A stretch of 64,000 nt of DNA from Pteria penguin (taxonomy: Eukaryota > Mollusca > Bivalvia > Pterioida > Pteriidae): the NCBI GenBank assembly GCA_035048485.1, contig CM068590.1, positions 16,649,798-16,713,797 of the forward strand, given 5' to 3'. Both the position numbers and the translations under genes were made by a program. This document shows positions 48,664 through 59,499 of this stretch, one piece after another. Every line of letters starts with the position of its first letter. The stretch's first letter is position 1. The notes under the pieces were generated by a model. It saw only the letters and a list, made by a program, of their open reading frames with translations. It was not told the origin of the DNA and ran no database searches.

Positions 48664-48735
48664 TTCACGATACCCTGCAGTTTTTGATATGACGTCATGA
48701 TACCCTACAATTTGTAGTATGATGTTATTGTGATT
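48664..48735. repeat. Minisatellite unit pair shared with 31543-31632
   Basis: Two ~31-bp units, each starting ACGATACCCTGCAG or ATGATACCCTACAA and ending GACGTC or GATGTT, match the units at 31543. Confidence 0.75.
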
Positions 48736-48750
48736 AGTGACTTAGTGTAG

Positions 48751-48880
48751 ATTGATTATTGTTTTACGTCACTCCACTATTATTTCACGTATATGATGGC
48801 GGCATCTGCCTGATGCAATTGCATACAAATTTAGATCTTTGCAACGGACCCACCCGAAGCGGTCCGGAAAAGGAGGGATA
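48751..48880 (-). mobile_element. tRNA-derived SINE, family 2, 5'-truncated fragment
   Basis: The reverse strand shows GGGTCCGTTGCAAAGATCTA, GGCAGATGCCGCCATCATAT and the ACGTAAAACAATAATCAAT tail. The tRNA-like head is missing. The sequence is more diverged than the other copies, so the fragment is old. Confidence 0.85.
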
Positions 48881-49297
48881 AATGCACAATATAATAAAGA
48901 GACCAATGTATAATATATATATGTTTGGTACAACCTATGCTAATAGTGCATTATCACCACGTTCCTACTAGAGTCAGCTAGTGGGTTAAACTTTAAGCTC
49001 AGTAAGGAGAACGTTGGCTTTGAATTTAAATCCAAAGGTCATTACTTCGAGTCTCAGTTGATCAATCCCATGAAATGTGTATATGCCTATCCTAATCTAA
49101 TGAATATTAGCCCTTCACTAGCTGCTTCAATTATATTACTGAAGATGGATTTAAGGTCACTCCATTTGAGTGCAGGTTACATGTATTTCAACCTTTGTTG
49201 AAGCATAAGCTCACAACTTATTGGATATATGTAGATGTGAATGGTCCAATAAATGAACTTAAACGGAGTGGGATCAGATCCATAGGAAGCGTAGATA

Positions 49298-49504
49298 ATG
49301 GAAGCGACAAGAAAAAAGGGTTTTAATCGCTTATTAGGTGTGTCATCTTTAATGTCTAATATGTTTCATATAGAATGGCTTTGTGATGGGAATATTGATC
49401 CAAATTTCGAGAATTTGCCCATGGAACAACGAAATGAAATCTTACGACGATTTTATGCAGCGGTTATGAATTCTGATGCAGAATACTACAGCAAAAGTAC
49501 ATCT
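49298..49504 (+). CDS. Candidate exon: Crypton/QRICH1-ZMYM-like N-terminal domain (partial)
   Basis: The frame from ATG 49298 reads 69 codons to a strong donor, ACATCT|GTAAGG, in phase 0. The peptide includes ENLPMEQRNEILRRFYAAVM and EYYSKSTS. This resembles the 'L..FY.E.R...G..Y...T' segment of proteins derived from Crypton tyrosine recombinases (QRICH1, ZMYM2-4, KCTD1-like; family knowledge from memory). The partner exon is not found within the next few kb. It may be a real partial gene, a retained exon of a decayed copy, or chance. The donor and the motif coincide, which favours an exon. Confidence 0.45.
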
Positions 49505-49694
49505 GTAAGGCTTATGGAATGTCAGTAATTTCATAAATCAAATCAATGTTTTGGCCATGTTGAGAAAAAATGAAGGATGATTATGATAAAACAAAACATC
49601 ATTTACCAATTTCTGGTAATTTACCAATTTGGCTAACACCTCGCAGCGAAACTCAATTTCTCCGATACTGTGTCAGTTTTTGTAAAACACTCGC

Positions 49695-49696
<2 letters not shown>

Positions 49697-49722
<26 letters not shown>
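49697..49722. repeat. Poly-A run
   Basis: About 26 consecutive A, possibly a retroposed poly(A) tail, although no element was recognised upstream. Confidence 0.9.
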
Positions 49723-49725
<3 letters not shown>

Positions 49726-52297
49726 GAAGTACCCTCGTATTGCTGACATTTTATTTTGATTATTGGAACGTGTGTCAGTACGAAATAAGTTATATGCCTG
49801 AACACTAAGCGGATGTGTCGCTTTTGGTTTGATTTCAAAAAGTTCAATCAATTTTTACCCGGATGCATGGATCAATTCATGTTGACCGATGTACAATCAC
49901 ATAGCACAAGTTATTGGTACCATACTTTACATCAATACAGATTATTTATTTGTTAATATTTGTTGGGAGAAATAAGCTGCTCGTTCGAAAAAAAGTTATA
50001 TATTAAAGGTAGTCTATTATGTAATTCTGACTATATATTTTAGCTGTCCTAATGGATTTATCAAAAGATTTTCGATACTTACACCAGCATCTTCCATACG
50101 AAGCTATATGGTTACCGACCATTACTAATTCAATTCTTCATACAACGTTTGTCAGAATGCGCACCTGATACAATTATATATAACATGGATTAATATCATC
50201 CTTTTGTTATTCTTACCGCGTAATCAATGAAAACCTGAATTGTGTTTTGTAACTTTTGATTTATACAAAGGATTCTTACTTCTCCACGGCACCTGATCCC
50301 AAGTCTAATTCTGCAGAAGTCTTTGTCTACCCATTGTCCCTTGTTTTGTTATATAAACTAGATTGCATAAGCGTTAATACTTTGGTTCCTTTTATTTGAC
50401 CTTTAGATCTATGCAGTAAATCATGTTTTCGAAACAGATTCTTTTACTCAATAACTTCAATGTATTTAATTCAAATATCGAACATGTTAAAAGTTCGATT
50501 TGTTATGGATGAATAATTATACGATGTAATAAATGTTTTGATAGGTTTATGATATAAAACATGGTAAACAGTTAGCGATAATGTATAGTAACGTACTGTA
50601 TATGTTATTCGAAGGCTCAGATTTCAATACAGTCGAACGCTTTGATTATTATAATAATTTAGTGGATATCAATGAAAAACATAATGCAGTGGATATGGTA
50701 TATGTGACGTGAAGATTTGAAGTTAGAAACATTATCAGTTTAACTGTGTTAATCGTAGTGATGTAGTAATGAGATAGACTCTTGAATTTTCTTATCGATG
50801 ATCTAATTTTGTAATATCGAATTAGATTGTTTTGCTTTATTTTATGCATTTGCTACAGTTTTAATTTTTTTTTCATTTTGCACATGATATTTATAAAAAC
50901 AAATGATGAATGGGCATAGTGCATGATGTCACGCGAATATTAGTTTATATAAATATTGAGAATGAATCTGAGTCTTCCATTTCAAAATATGTGTTGTTTT
51001 ATCTTTTAAGTAATTTAAGAGAGAAACGAATTTAGAACACAATTGATACAGTACATATGTGAATCCGAACGTGCCATGCATATTAAGGAGGAATAAAACA
51101 CTTGACTCCCGAATTAAATTTTTTTTCATTTTTCATAATTAACATTTGAATATGATATCTACTAAATTGCAAAGTATAAAAAAATTATCAATACAGTTCC
51201 CTTGAAAGGTACAGCAAATTCAATTTAATATCTTTTGACTTAACCAAATGTAAATATATATCAAAAACACAAATCAATATCAGAAAAAGAATAATCTTTT
51301 AGTAAAATTTCCAAGGAAAAATAGTTTTGAAAGAACTTATTTCAATATCTGTGTTAGAAAGGTTTCAGTAAATATACAAAATCAGTACAAAATCCCCTAT
51401 TTTCTCCCCTAAAACAGCATTTTACAAAAATCTGCAAATTCAATTTTCAAGAAAAATTATATCTATAATCCTTAGTGTCCAATTACACAACATTATGAGT
51501 ATGAAGAAAATGTATCCACAGGAATAGAAGATACGGTCACCAAATCTTGACTATTTTGACATGTCAGAAAATTGTCGAATTGGGGAATCATCATATAAAT
51601 ATAAACATGAACATTTAATATTAATCTAATTTTAATTGATTTTGAATGATAGCAATATATCATATATTTCAACACATTTTTTGACAAATTTCTAAATTGA
51701 AAAATTAAAAAAAGAGACCCGTGAAGGTCAAAATTGCTCACCAACGTCCCAATGTTACATATGAAAATGACCAAGACAAATGATGTCAAAATTGTATTGA
51801 AATGAAATTCTGGAATCAAAACTCTAGTAATCTCAAATGTTTGAAATAGATTCCTATATATCACCTATGCATAAATAAAGAAAAATTGAAAAAAAGCAGA
51901 GAATATTTGTTGACAAACAAATCTAGACTATAGTACAATCTTAACAAATCTTATCAGGTATGTGTTTTGAGGATTTATTATAAGAATGCAAGAGGTATTA
52001 CTGGCTTTGGTGAGCAAAATTAAACTGAAAGGCTTCAATTTGAATTCCAATGTAACTATTCAAATAGTCATCAACTTACCCCTTTTCTTACCTTAATTAA
52101 CCATTAGAAAAACACAATTCTTGATTCAATTTTTCAGATTTATGATGTCATTTATAATTACATGGTAAAAGACACTGATATATAGTACATAACCTGCATA
52201 TAAATTAATAACCACAAAGGATATTAAAAATATGTCACTTTGATCTACCATATAGTAACACCAAACTTCAACCAAATGTGTTTGTTAAAAATACAGC

Positions 52298-52314
52298 CCC
52301 CCCCCCCCCCCCCA
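52298..52314. repeat. Poly-C run
   Basis: Seventeen or so consecutive C, unusual in otherwise AT-rich DNA. Its length may be uncertain in an assembly. Confidence 0.85.
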
Positions 52315-54529
52315 CTCTTCTTTTAGAAAAAAGTCTGTAAAATGGTAAGAGATTTTCTTGGCCCAAAGCAAATAAATATTAAGAATTATGAAAGCCCTTT
52401 CACCATTGAAAAGTTATATACTGATAATTAAGGATTCTGTTGTGTTTTTTTTTCAATTAAGAGTAGATTAGAACCCGAAATCTAAGTCAAACTGACTCTA
52501 AATTTGACCTTGAAAAAGTCTTTCCACATGGAATTCACATTTGAAATATAAACCTTATCACTTATCATTCAAAAGTTATGGCACGAATATACGTTTTGCA
52601 GAGAAACAGAGAGACAGCTGACCAACTATTACATTAAAACTAATATATGCCCCACCATCTGAGATTGGGTGCATCAAAAGGTAAAATGTTTACAGATTGT
52701 TGACAGTAGGACCACATATAATCACTTTGAGAATAGCTCAGTTGAACACTGGTCTTCCCTTTTGGTGAGCAAAACATAAATTCCATTCTGTTTATAATGC
52801 AGTCTCCTCCTGACAAAGAAATAATTTATTCAAAAGTAGGTTAACCATGATCAGATTCCAGCTTAATCTGTAACTACCCGCATCATTGTAGCATGACCTG
52901 AAATAATACATTGCAAAGGATCTTGATTTAATCTAAGAAAAATAATTTTTATATAACTTTAATAGTTTCCCCTTTTCAGTAACTTGGTCCCAATCCTCCA
53001 AAGTTATCTGGATAAGAATTAGTTATTTTTTAACAATAAATATGAAGTTAAAGAAAATGATAAAAAATACACATTCTCAGCTAAAGAGATTTAGTGCAAA
53101 CACCTTTAAAATTCAGAATATGAATATAAATCTCTTAGAATGTGATAAATGTCACAAAACGCTGCTGCTCTGTATATGCAACAAATATACATACTCAGTA
53201 TAATTACTTGGTTGATTATTACTTCCTGAAAGTTTTGATATACATGTAGTTTTAAGCAGCCTGGGCAATAATCAGAAAAAACGGCAATAAAAAGAACAGC
53301 CAATCACAGACATTACCCTCTTGGCAGCTATCTTGGTTAATGGAGGGGTAAAAAACACACAAAGTTAAAAGTAGTGCAGGGACTTTTATCTTGACACTTC
53401 AGAATAGAATTGAAAGAGTGAAAGTCAACTGTCACAAAACTGTGAATATAACTCACTCATGAAGCGTTTTGATTTTGTAAGAAAAACTTCAAATATGTTG
53501 GTATACTAAGAATGCCTTCACTAGCATTATATAAATCAAAGACATATAATAAAATATTTCAACGCAATTACAAGTATTTCTGAAATCAGGTCATGTTATT
53601 ATTTATATTAATCACGAGACATCTTAGTAAAATGCAGAAAAATTAAATGTTTAAATACAAAATGACAACTTTACCTAATGCAGCCTATTTGTTTATATCA
53701 AATGCACCAGTAGATCCCTTTTCCAGTTGGAACTTGAAATGTCACAGCACTGCATTCAGAATTTGTGCACTTCATATGCAATATGCTTCCCAGGCCATAT
53801 CTTAATGAAAATATAAAGGTATGGATGATAATACCTCATTTTCAAAATTTGATACTTGATCTGTATTGACAAGAAGATGATTCTTCTTCTATTACATACT
53901 AAGTGTACTATATATGTTGCATTGTAATTGATTAATACTTATATTAGCTGATTATTATATAAGTGTTATGTAATAGCAATGTATTCCTAAAACACATACT
54001 ACAGTATAGTCATGACATTTCATGATTGTTTTCAACTGAGGACCTAAATATTTTCAAATAAACAAGCATTCTCTACCCAGAACTCTGGTAGAGAATGATA
54101 AACAGGATGGCAAAACCTCCCCCTATTTGAAAATATTTGCATTATAAAATTTTAGTTTAATTGTTTCTTATGAACCTTAAAATATTTCATATTTTCTCAT
54201 TCAATACAGTATTATTGTAAATTCTAAACAGAAATACTAATTACTTGTACATAAATACAGGATTCACTATACATGTACATGTACATGGCCTTGGTTTGAA
54301 ATACGGCTGCAGTGACCGATTTAGAGAGGTGGGGCGCGCCCCTCCCCTTTTCACCACATCTTTACATGTAAAAATACAGATTTGGCACCTAAAATGACAG
54401 AGTAGTTTGGCTTTTGGATCCGCCACTGGATTGTTTACCTCTGCTCCCGTACTGTATACGATAAATTTAGACGAGTCACACAAACAGCATTTACGGATCA
54501 TCAGCATATTGAGTTAAAAAAAACCGTAC

Positions 54530-54703
54530 CTCAACAATTCTTCCTGTATTCCAACATAAATCTCCATCAACATCGTTCAACAACTCTCTGCTAACTCGGG
54601 TACACGTAAGTAGTTGATCTCCGTACGCTAGTTCAGTTCTACTTTTCGATTTTAAATGCTCCCCCTTCGACTTTTGATTAAGATGTTTGATTATCAGAAA
54701 CAA
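54530..54703 (-). CDS. Candidate first coding exon, function unknown
   Basis: On the minus strand the frame from ATG 54703 gives 58 codons of balanced composition (KSKGEHLKSKSRTELAYGDQ, then VDGDLCWNTGRIVE). It ends exactly in phase 0 at GTTGAG|GTACGG, a good donor. The composition is unlike the AT-biased chance frames around it. I do not recognise the family and see no matching downstream exon in the AT-rich sequence to the left. It lies just outside the DIRS element's left repeat. Confidence 0.35.
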
Positions 54704-54893
54704 ATTTACACCAAGATTTTTTTACTCATCTTAACATTCAATATTCGTCTCAATCGTGTCTTCTGCTGTTCTAGCGTTTGTATCGAGTGTAAACAATCTT
54801 GCGTCATTTTTATCAACCGATGCATTCCGAACGGCACTATATTCTGATAGTGTTTAATTCCTCCTTAAATATATTTCGTTCCTTCAATAATAG

Positions 54894-55059
54894 AAAATTT
54901 CTACGTTTCGTAGTATAGTAGAAATTTATTGTCTTGGCGTAGTGATACAATAACAAGTTAATTATTAGCCGATGAAAATATACTATTTTTTCAGTGCTTA
55001 ACATCTTTATGCGTGTAGTAATCACTTCTAGCCACGTTCTCGAATAGTTCAGATTAAAT
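54894..55059 (+). repeat. DIRS left repeat A1
   Basis: It starts AAAATTTCTACGTTTCG and ends AGTTCAGATTAAAT, and matches A2 (61217-61379) over its whole length with a handful of changes and a 3-base length difference. It begins with a perfect 10-bp hairpin, AAATTTCTAC / GTAGAAATTT (54895-54904 and 54918-54927), with an alternative small hairpin, CTACG-TTT-CGTAG. Confidence 0.93.
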
Positions 55060-55067
55060 TTTAAATT

Positions 55068-55754
55068 TTGCAATCGAATATGGATCGAGAAATAAAGTCT
55101 TATATCCACCAGGAAGTTCAAGAATCTCGTAGAACTTATGAGCTAGATTCGTTAATTTCTTCAAAATTAAATCATGCAGAACAAAGTCAACGAGAGTTTT
55201 CCGAGAGTCAAATGGCGAAAATACATCGGGACATTTTATCGAGCGGAACCTATAATTTCAAGAGAAAGAGTTGCGAAGACCAATTTAAATTCAATGCATC
55301 TGTTGCTAGTAAATTAAATGAAGTGTACAATGAAATAGACAAAGGACAAATCCATGTCGCTAAGCAGAAGTTTTCTGACGGTATGACTATTATTGATTTG
55401 AGACAAAAGCATGTAAAACTTGCGGATTGTTCAGAGTTAGGGTGGAGGGTGGTAGAGGAATATATAGATAATCAACTTGCTGAGGATTCCGACGACGAGA
55501 GAAAAAGAAATAGAGCCATGAATTCAGCTGCACGAAAAATTAAAGCAGAAAAGAAGAAGAGGACAAATCTACAACGCCCATACAACGTTCCACAAACGGC
55601 GGGAAATGTCACGAGAGGACCCCGTCCCGTCCAGTGTTTGAATGCACTGAACAAAAACAAAGATAAAAAGATAAGTATATCCGAGATAGAGAATAAGATG
55701 AATAATGAATGTTTATTTACAGAGAGTAAAATCGAACACTCGCAGGATATTTGA
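55068..55754 (+). CDS. DIRS Gag-like ORF
   Basis: This is an intact 228-codon frame starting eight bases after repeat A1 (alternative ATG at 55080). The protein is highly charged and helical in character, with NFKRKSCEDQFKFNASVASK and WRVVEEYIDNQLAEDSDDE. A basic run (RKIKAEKKKRT) could bind nucleic acid. No CCHC knuckle is seen, as is often true of DIRS Gag-like proteins. The position and style match the first ORF of mollusc DIRS-type elements (from memory). The start is chosen from position and frame; 55080 is equally possible. Confidence 0.7.
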   Translation: MQSNMDREIKSYIHQEVQESRRTYELDSLISSKLNHAEQSQREFSESQMAKIHRDILSSGTYNFKRKSCEDQFKFNASVASKLNEVYNEIDKGQIHVAKQKFSDGMTIIDLRQKHVKLADCSELGWRVVEEYIDNQLAEDSDDERKRNRAMNSAARKIKAEKKKRTNLQRPYNVPQTAGNVTRGPRPVQCLNALNKNKDKKISISEIENKMNNECLFTESKIEHSQDI

Positions 55755-55804
55755 AGGTCAACTGCACGGATCGCTGATTCATATGAATGTAATACAGGTA
55801 ATGT

Positions 55805-56447
55805 TTGAGTCACATGAAATCACCTGTCGGTAGGTTAAAAGCGGCTATTAATAAATGGAATCAGATAGCTACGAATCTATTTATTATGCAAGTGAATGAA
55901 AAAGGTTACGGTCTTCCTTTCAAACAGGTACCTGTGCAAACTGATATACGTAACAATAACTCTGCAATCGAAGCTTCCGCTTTTGTATTGATTGATTGAT
56001 TGATTTTTGTTTAACGTCACACCACGAATACTTCACGTATATGGTGACGGCTCAGCTTTTGTAAGTACTGAAATAAGCAAGTTATTGAATTTAGGTTGTA
56101 TTTCAGAAGTATGTGTTGCGAATATACATGTAGTTAACCCGTTGACAGTTGCTACCAATAAATCAGGCAAGCAAAGGTTAGTTTTGGATAGCAGGTATAT
56201 AAATCCACTATTACATACGTTTAAATTCAAATATGAAGAAACCAACGCAGCTCGTGATTTATTTAGCAAAGGTGATTTTTTTTTATTCACTTTCGATTTG
56301 AAAAAGTGCTTACCATCACATAATGAGATGTGAGCAACTCAGAAAGTACTTAGGTTTTAAATGGGGTTCACATTCGAAAACCAAATATTTTGTGTTTAAT
56401 GTATCGCCTTTTGGAATATCTACAGCTGGATACATTTCACAAAGTTT
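55805..56447 (+). pseudogene. DIRS reverse transcriptase, N-terminal half (SINE-split, frameshifted)
   Basis: The first piece (to 55987) contains SPVGRLKAAINKWNQIA and GYGLPFKQVPVQTD. The frame is cut by a minus-strand SINE fragment flanked by a 9-bp duplication. The second piece (56055-56333) contains ISKLLNLGCISEV, KQRLVLDSRYINPLL and FTFDLKK with the first catalytic Asp. A stop follows at 56331-56333, and the next ~110 bp carry shifted remnants (FGISTAGY-like text). The order is that of DIRS RT. Excising the SINE and one duplication would leave an uninterrupted frame at that point. Confidence 0.85.
55988..56054 (-). mobile_element. 5'-truncated SINE (family 2) inside the DIRS RT
   Basis: TTGATTGATTGATTGATTTT, then GTTTAACGTCACACCACG and TTCACGTATATGGTGACGG, is the reversed 3' end of the family 2 SINE. 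The 9-bp target-site duplication GCTTTTGTA lies at 55979-55987 and 56055-56063. It interrupts the RT coding text exactly between two codon-compatible halves. Confidence 0.9.
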
Positions 56448-57173
56448 ATGAGGGAAGTCTATAAATTTTGGAGGTCCGAGGGTCATAAGGTTATTTTATA
56501 TTTGGACGATGGTTTGGGCGGTACTAGTTGTTTTAGAGATGCTTTATCTCTAAACAAATACATACATACTAGTTTACAAGATTTCGGGTTTTTAATAGCT
56601 GATGAAAAATGTCAGTGGTTTCCAAGTACGAAAATTACATGGTTAGGATATGTTTGGGATATCAATAAAGGAAAATTACATGTTTCAAGAGAAAGAATAG
56701 AAAGGATTTCGGACATGTTGAACAATATATTGAGAGAAGTGGCATATCAAAAAGGGCGCTTTAATGTAAGGCGAATTGCTGCAATAACAGGACAAATCAT
56801 TGGCATTCCTATGGATACTAATTGCGCGCCTCTTTTGACCGACATATTTTTGTTCTCTTACGAGGCAGAATTTATACAGTCTCTGTCCTCTAAAGGCAAT
56901 AAACAATTAGCATCTCGGTTCAACGTTACATACATGTACAGATACATTGATGATGTTTTGTCGATTAACAACCCTGTATTTGAGGATCACCTCAACATCA
57001 TATATCCAAAGGAACTCGAGATAAAAGATACTACAGAGAGCGCATCTTCTGCTTCATATCTCGATATATTGCTATCAATTAGTGACAATGGTTCATTAGT
57101 AAGCTCTCTCTATGCGTTTCCGACACCGGAATTTCAGGCTGGCAGCATGTCTTGCCTTGAATGGGAAATTTGA
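56448..57173 (+). pseudogene. Chimeric ORF: DIRS RT C-terminal part fused in frame to Penelope-like RT fragment
   Basis: Residues 1-117 are DIRS RT: KVILYLDDGLGG with the YLDD box at 18-21, then CQWFPSTKITWLGYVWD and the RIAAITGQI connector. From residue about 118 the same frame becomes Penelope-like: GIPMDTNCAPLL, FLFSYEAEFIQSL, then YRYIDDVLSI with YIDD at 166-169, and SASYLDILLS. It runs to a stop at 57171-57173. The fusion falls at the left edge of the Penelope-like insertion. Two catalytic boxes from unrelated RT families lie in one 241-codon frame. The motif B Gly is changed (PMD instead of PMG). Expression is not implied. Confidence 0.88.
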
Positions 57174-57350
57174 CTTCGTGTTCCTTCGTATGTTCATGCG
57201 TGCAGGACTTTTGCAACGGGTGTTGCATGTAACCAGGGGACGCTTACTCCTCTCGGGAACCTGGTCTCACCTCGATTTTATTGGGGTTCGCATTTGTCTG
57301 AATATGACACTAAACACGATATTGTCCCCTTTATTCCATGGACTATGATG
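56799..57350 (+). mobile_element. Penelope-like fragment, + strand arm of the inverted insertion
   Basis: The RT fragment (56799-57110) is followed, after an internal jump near 57110, by a 3' region that includes GCAACGGGTGTTGCATGT and ACACTAAACACGATATTGTC. The latter matches 25381-25437. It ends at about 57350, where the minus-strand copy begins. The RT portion is closest to the fragment at 24313-24906. Confidence 0.8.
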
Positions 57351-57670
57351 TAAAGATGATGGATAAATCCAAACCACAAGTCCAAAAATCATGAAACCAT
57401 AGGACATACAAAATCAGTGAAAATGAAAAACAAATGGAAAATAACAAAATATGTCTACTTGAAGAGCATATGTGAACCCCTGTGATGGAGTGAGATCAGG
57501 TGCCCGGGGTGAGTGAGCATCTCCTGCTTGCTAGCAACACCCGTCACATATACCCCGTAGAAAGAGTCAAATCGTGTGAATTCCATATGTATCTATATAT
57601 GGAGAAGTCGAAGTAGGTAACCTTCTAGTATAGAAGGTGTCAAATCTGTGTAAAGTGATCGGAATCGGTC

Positions 57671-58939
57671 TCAGTCCAGAATATCATTTAAAAGTCTGGA
57701 TAACGAGATATCATATGGAGTAATAAGAGTCTCGTAACGACCGTAGAACTTCCTCAGTGACGATGCTAGTCTAGCACATATATAACCCTGGTTGAGCAGC
57801 TTAACTGAAAGTCGCCTAGCCCTCAGAACAAAGTCATTGTAATTTGAACATGCTCTGGAATAACGTATTAACTGAGATATGAATACGCCGTATGCGGGCG
57901 ATGATGGAATGTTGCTACTTATGAAAGGAAAGTTTTTGATAGCGAAATTGAAATCGTCACGTTTGTCATAGAGTGAGGTGTTCAATTGACCATTAATGTC
58001 GAAAGACAACATAATATCTAAATACGAAGTAGAATTACTAGTTTCTGTGGTTTCTTTGACCTCCAGTTCACTTGAATAGATGATGCTAAGGTAATCCGCG
58101 AATGAAGGATTATTAATTGAAAGCAAGTCATCTATATATCTGTAAGTAAAATTGAAGCCAAGAGCCAATTGTTTTTTTCCTTGCGAAAGCAAAGACTGAA
58201 TGAACTCAGCTTCGTATGAATAAAGGAATATGTCAGCCAGAAGCGGAGCACAGTTAGTGCCCATTGGAATGCCGACAACTTGTTGAAAAACCTTACCTCC
58301 AAACACCACAAAAATGTTATCGATAAGAAAGTTCAACATCTGAATGACAGCTGTTTCAGTGTATTTATTTTTGGAATCAGAATTTTCCCTAACAAAGTAA
58401 GTTTTATCGTGGCCTATTACTATATATTTGAACTTGCGGCTTCCGTTTTTACTAGTAAATGCATTTTGAATAATTTCCGCTAATCTGTCTTTTAATTTCT
58501 GATGAGGGATCGTTGTGTACAGAGTCGAAAAGTCAAAAGACTTGATGGAGTGAATTTTAGTAAAACTTTTTGATTTTAGATGTTCTAACAACTCTTTTGA
58601 ATTTTTAAGGATCCACATTTGATAAATTCCACTTCTGGAATATACTGTTTCGCAATATCTATGAAGGCCAGATTTAATTTCTGATAATATTTTTGTGAGT
58701 AGCATCGATACAGATTTTGTGGAACACTTCGAGGAACCAGCGATAAAGCGTTGTTTGTACGGAGTTTTGTGCATTTTTGGAATACAGTACAAATATGGAA
58801 GTTCTAAATTCAATTTATTTGAGTCAATACCAAACGTATTGAGGACAGATTTATGATTCTCGAGTACTTCCGAAACCGAAAAGTTCGTGAGAGTATAAGT
58901 AGGATTTCCTGGAGTTGAATTTAATCCTAATTCTTTCAC
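57671..58939 (-). pseudogene. Penelope-like reverse transcriptase (422-codon frame)
   Basis: The frame holds nearly the whole RT. Motifs include YLYCIPKMHKTPYKQRFIAG (RT2-like), SFDFSTLYTTIPHQKL with Asp136 of motif A, VVGIPMGTNCAPLLADIFL (motif B), YRYIDDLLSI with Asp270/271 of motif C, STSYLDIMLSF (motif D region), then SSPAYGVFISQLIRYSRACS and FYGRYET near the C-terminus. In-frame sequence extends upstream of the ATG (SPADKASNN, CKKYYFDSL). The break from the N-terminal frame is a ~28-base local duplication of TATATCATTA words near 59000-59030. The C-terminus ends at LLNDILD with no endonuclease. Proteins of this type copy RNA in target-primed fashion. Confidence 0.85.
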
Positions 58940-59499
58940 TAGGCTGTCAAAGTAATATTTCTTACAAGTAAATGTATAATTATTAGATGCTTTATCTGCT
59001 GGTGATATAATGATATAATATATGATGTAATGATATAATGTTCTTGGAGGAAGGTAAGTTCTCTGACAACATCAGGATCTTTAAAAATAGATTCGAATCT
59101 GGTGTTTACAGAACCTTGTAATTTTTTAATTTTTGATCTCAGCAGTACTGCAATAGATTTTATCCATTCCGAAAGAGTGTCGACTTTTACTTCCTCTCGT
59201 TTTGCCCATCGTGTGGCATATTCCTCGCAGCAGTTCATAATATTCTCAAAATTTTGGCTCCATGTAAATGATCTGGGTTCTCTGTATTTTGGACCTTTAA
59301 GTAAAAGTTCTCTTAATTTAGTGTTTTTAACTATATCGAGATCACCAGTAATGACATGGCCACAAGGAGAATATACGAAATTAGATGAGGAACATGCACA
59401 CGGTTGAGAATGGCATGCAGAGTTGCTAAGATCAAGACACTGTAGAAACCCTTTGTAATTATAAATTTTGGATGCAACTGATGGTTTACCCTTCGGCAC
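58939..59499 (-). pseudogene. Penelope-like N-terminal/linker domain with CxC motif
   Basis: The frame from 59499 contains KIYNYKGFLQCLDLSNSACH, then QPCACSSSNF with C-A-C at residues 34-36, SPCGHVITGDLDIVKNTKLR and LLLKGPKYREPRSF. A CxC motif linking an N-terminal GIY-YIG domain to the RT is the described hallmark of the Naiad/Chlamys clade of Penelope-like elements. The rest is a helical region (RWAKREEVKVDTLSEWIKSI) leading to LTFLQEHYII, where a local duplication shifts the frame away from the RT. Confidence 0.75.

Larger units (their letters stand above)
49530..54490. other. Long non-coding AT-rich stretch, no gene recognised
   Basis: The stretch contains a poly-A run (about 26 bases at 49697-49722) and a poly-C run (17 bases near 52298-52314). 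Open frames on both strands (for example 51493-51864 and 53106-53303, both minus) are Ile/Phe/Tyr-rich and motif-free. At 54290-54430 a GC-richer phrase (GAGGTGGGGCGCGCCCCTCC, TTTTGGATCCGCCACTGG) looks like a repeat fragment. Confidence 0.5.

Noticed and set aside
58939..59030. Selenocysteine (UGA) recoding in the Penelope-like ORF, known for some clam Naiads
   Set aside because: The break between the two frames is a length change from a local duplication of TATATCATTA words, and the downstream frame differs. No in-frame UGA explains it.
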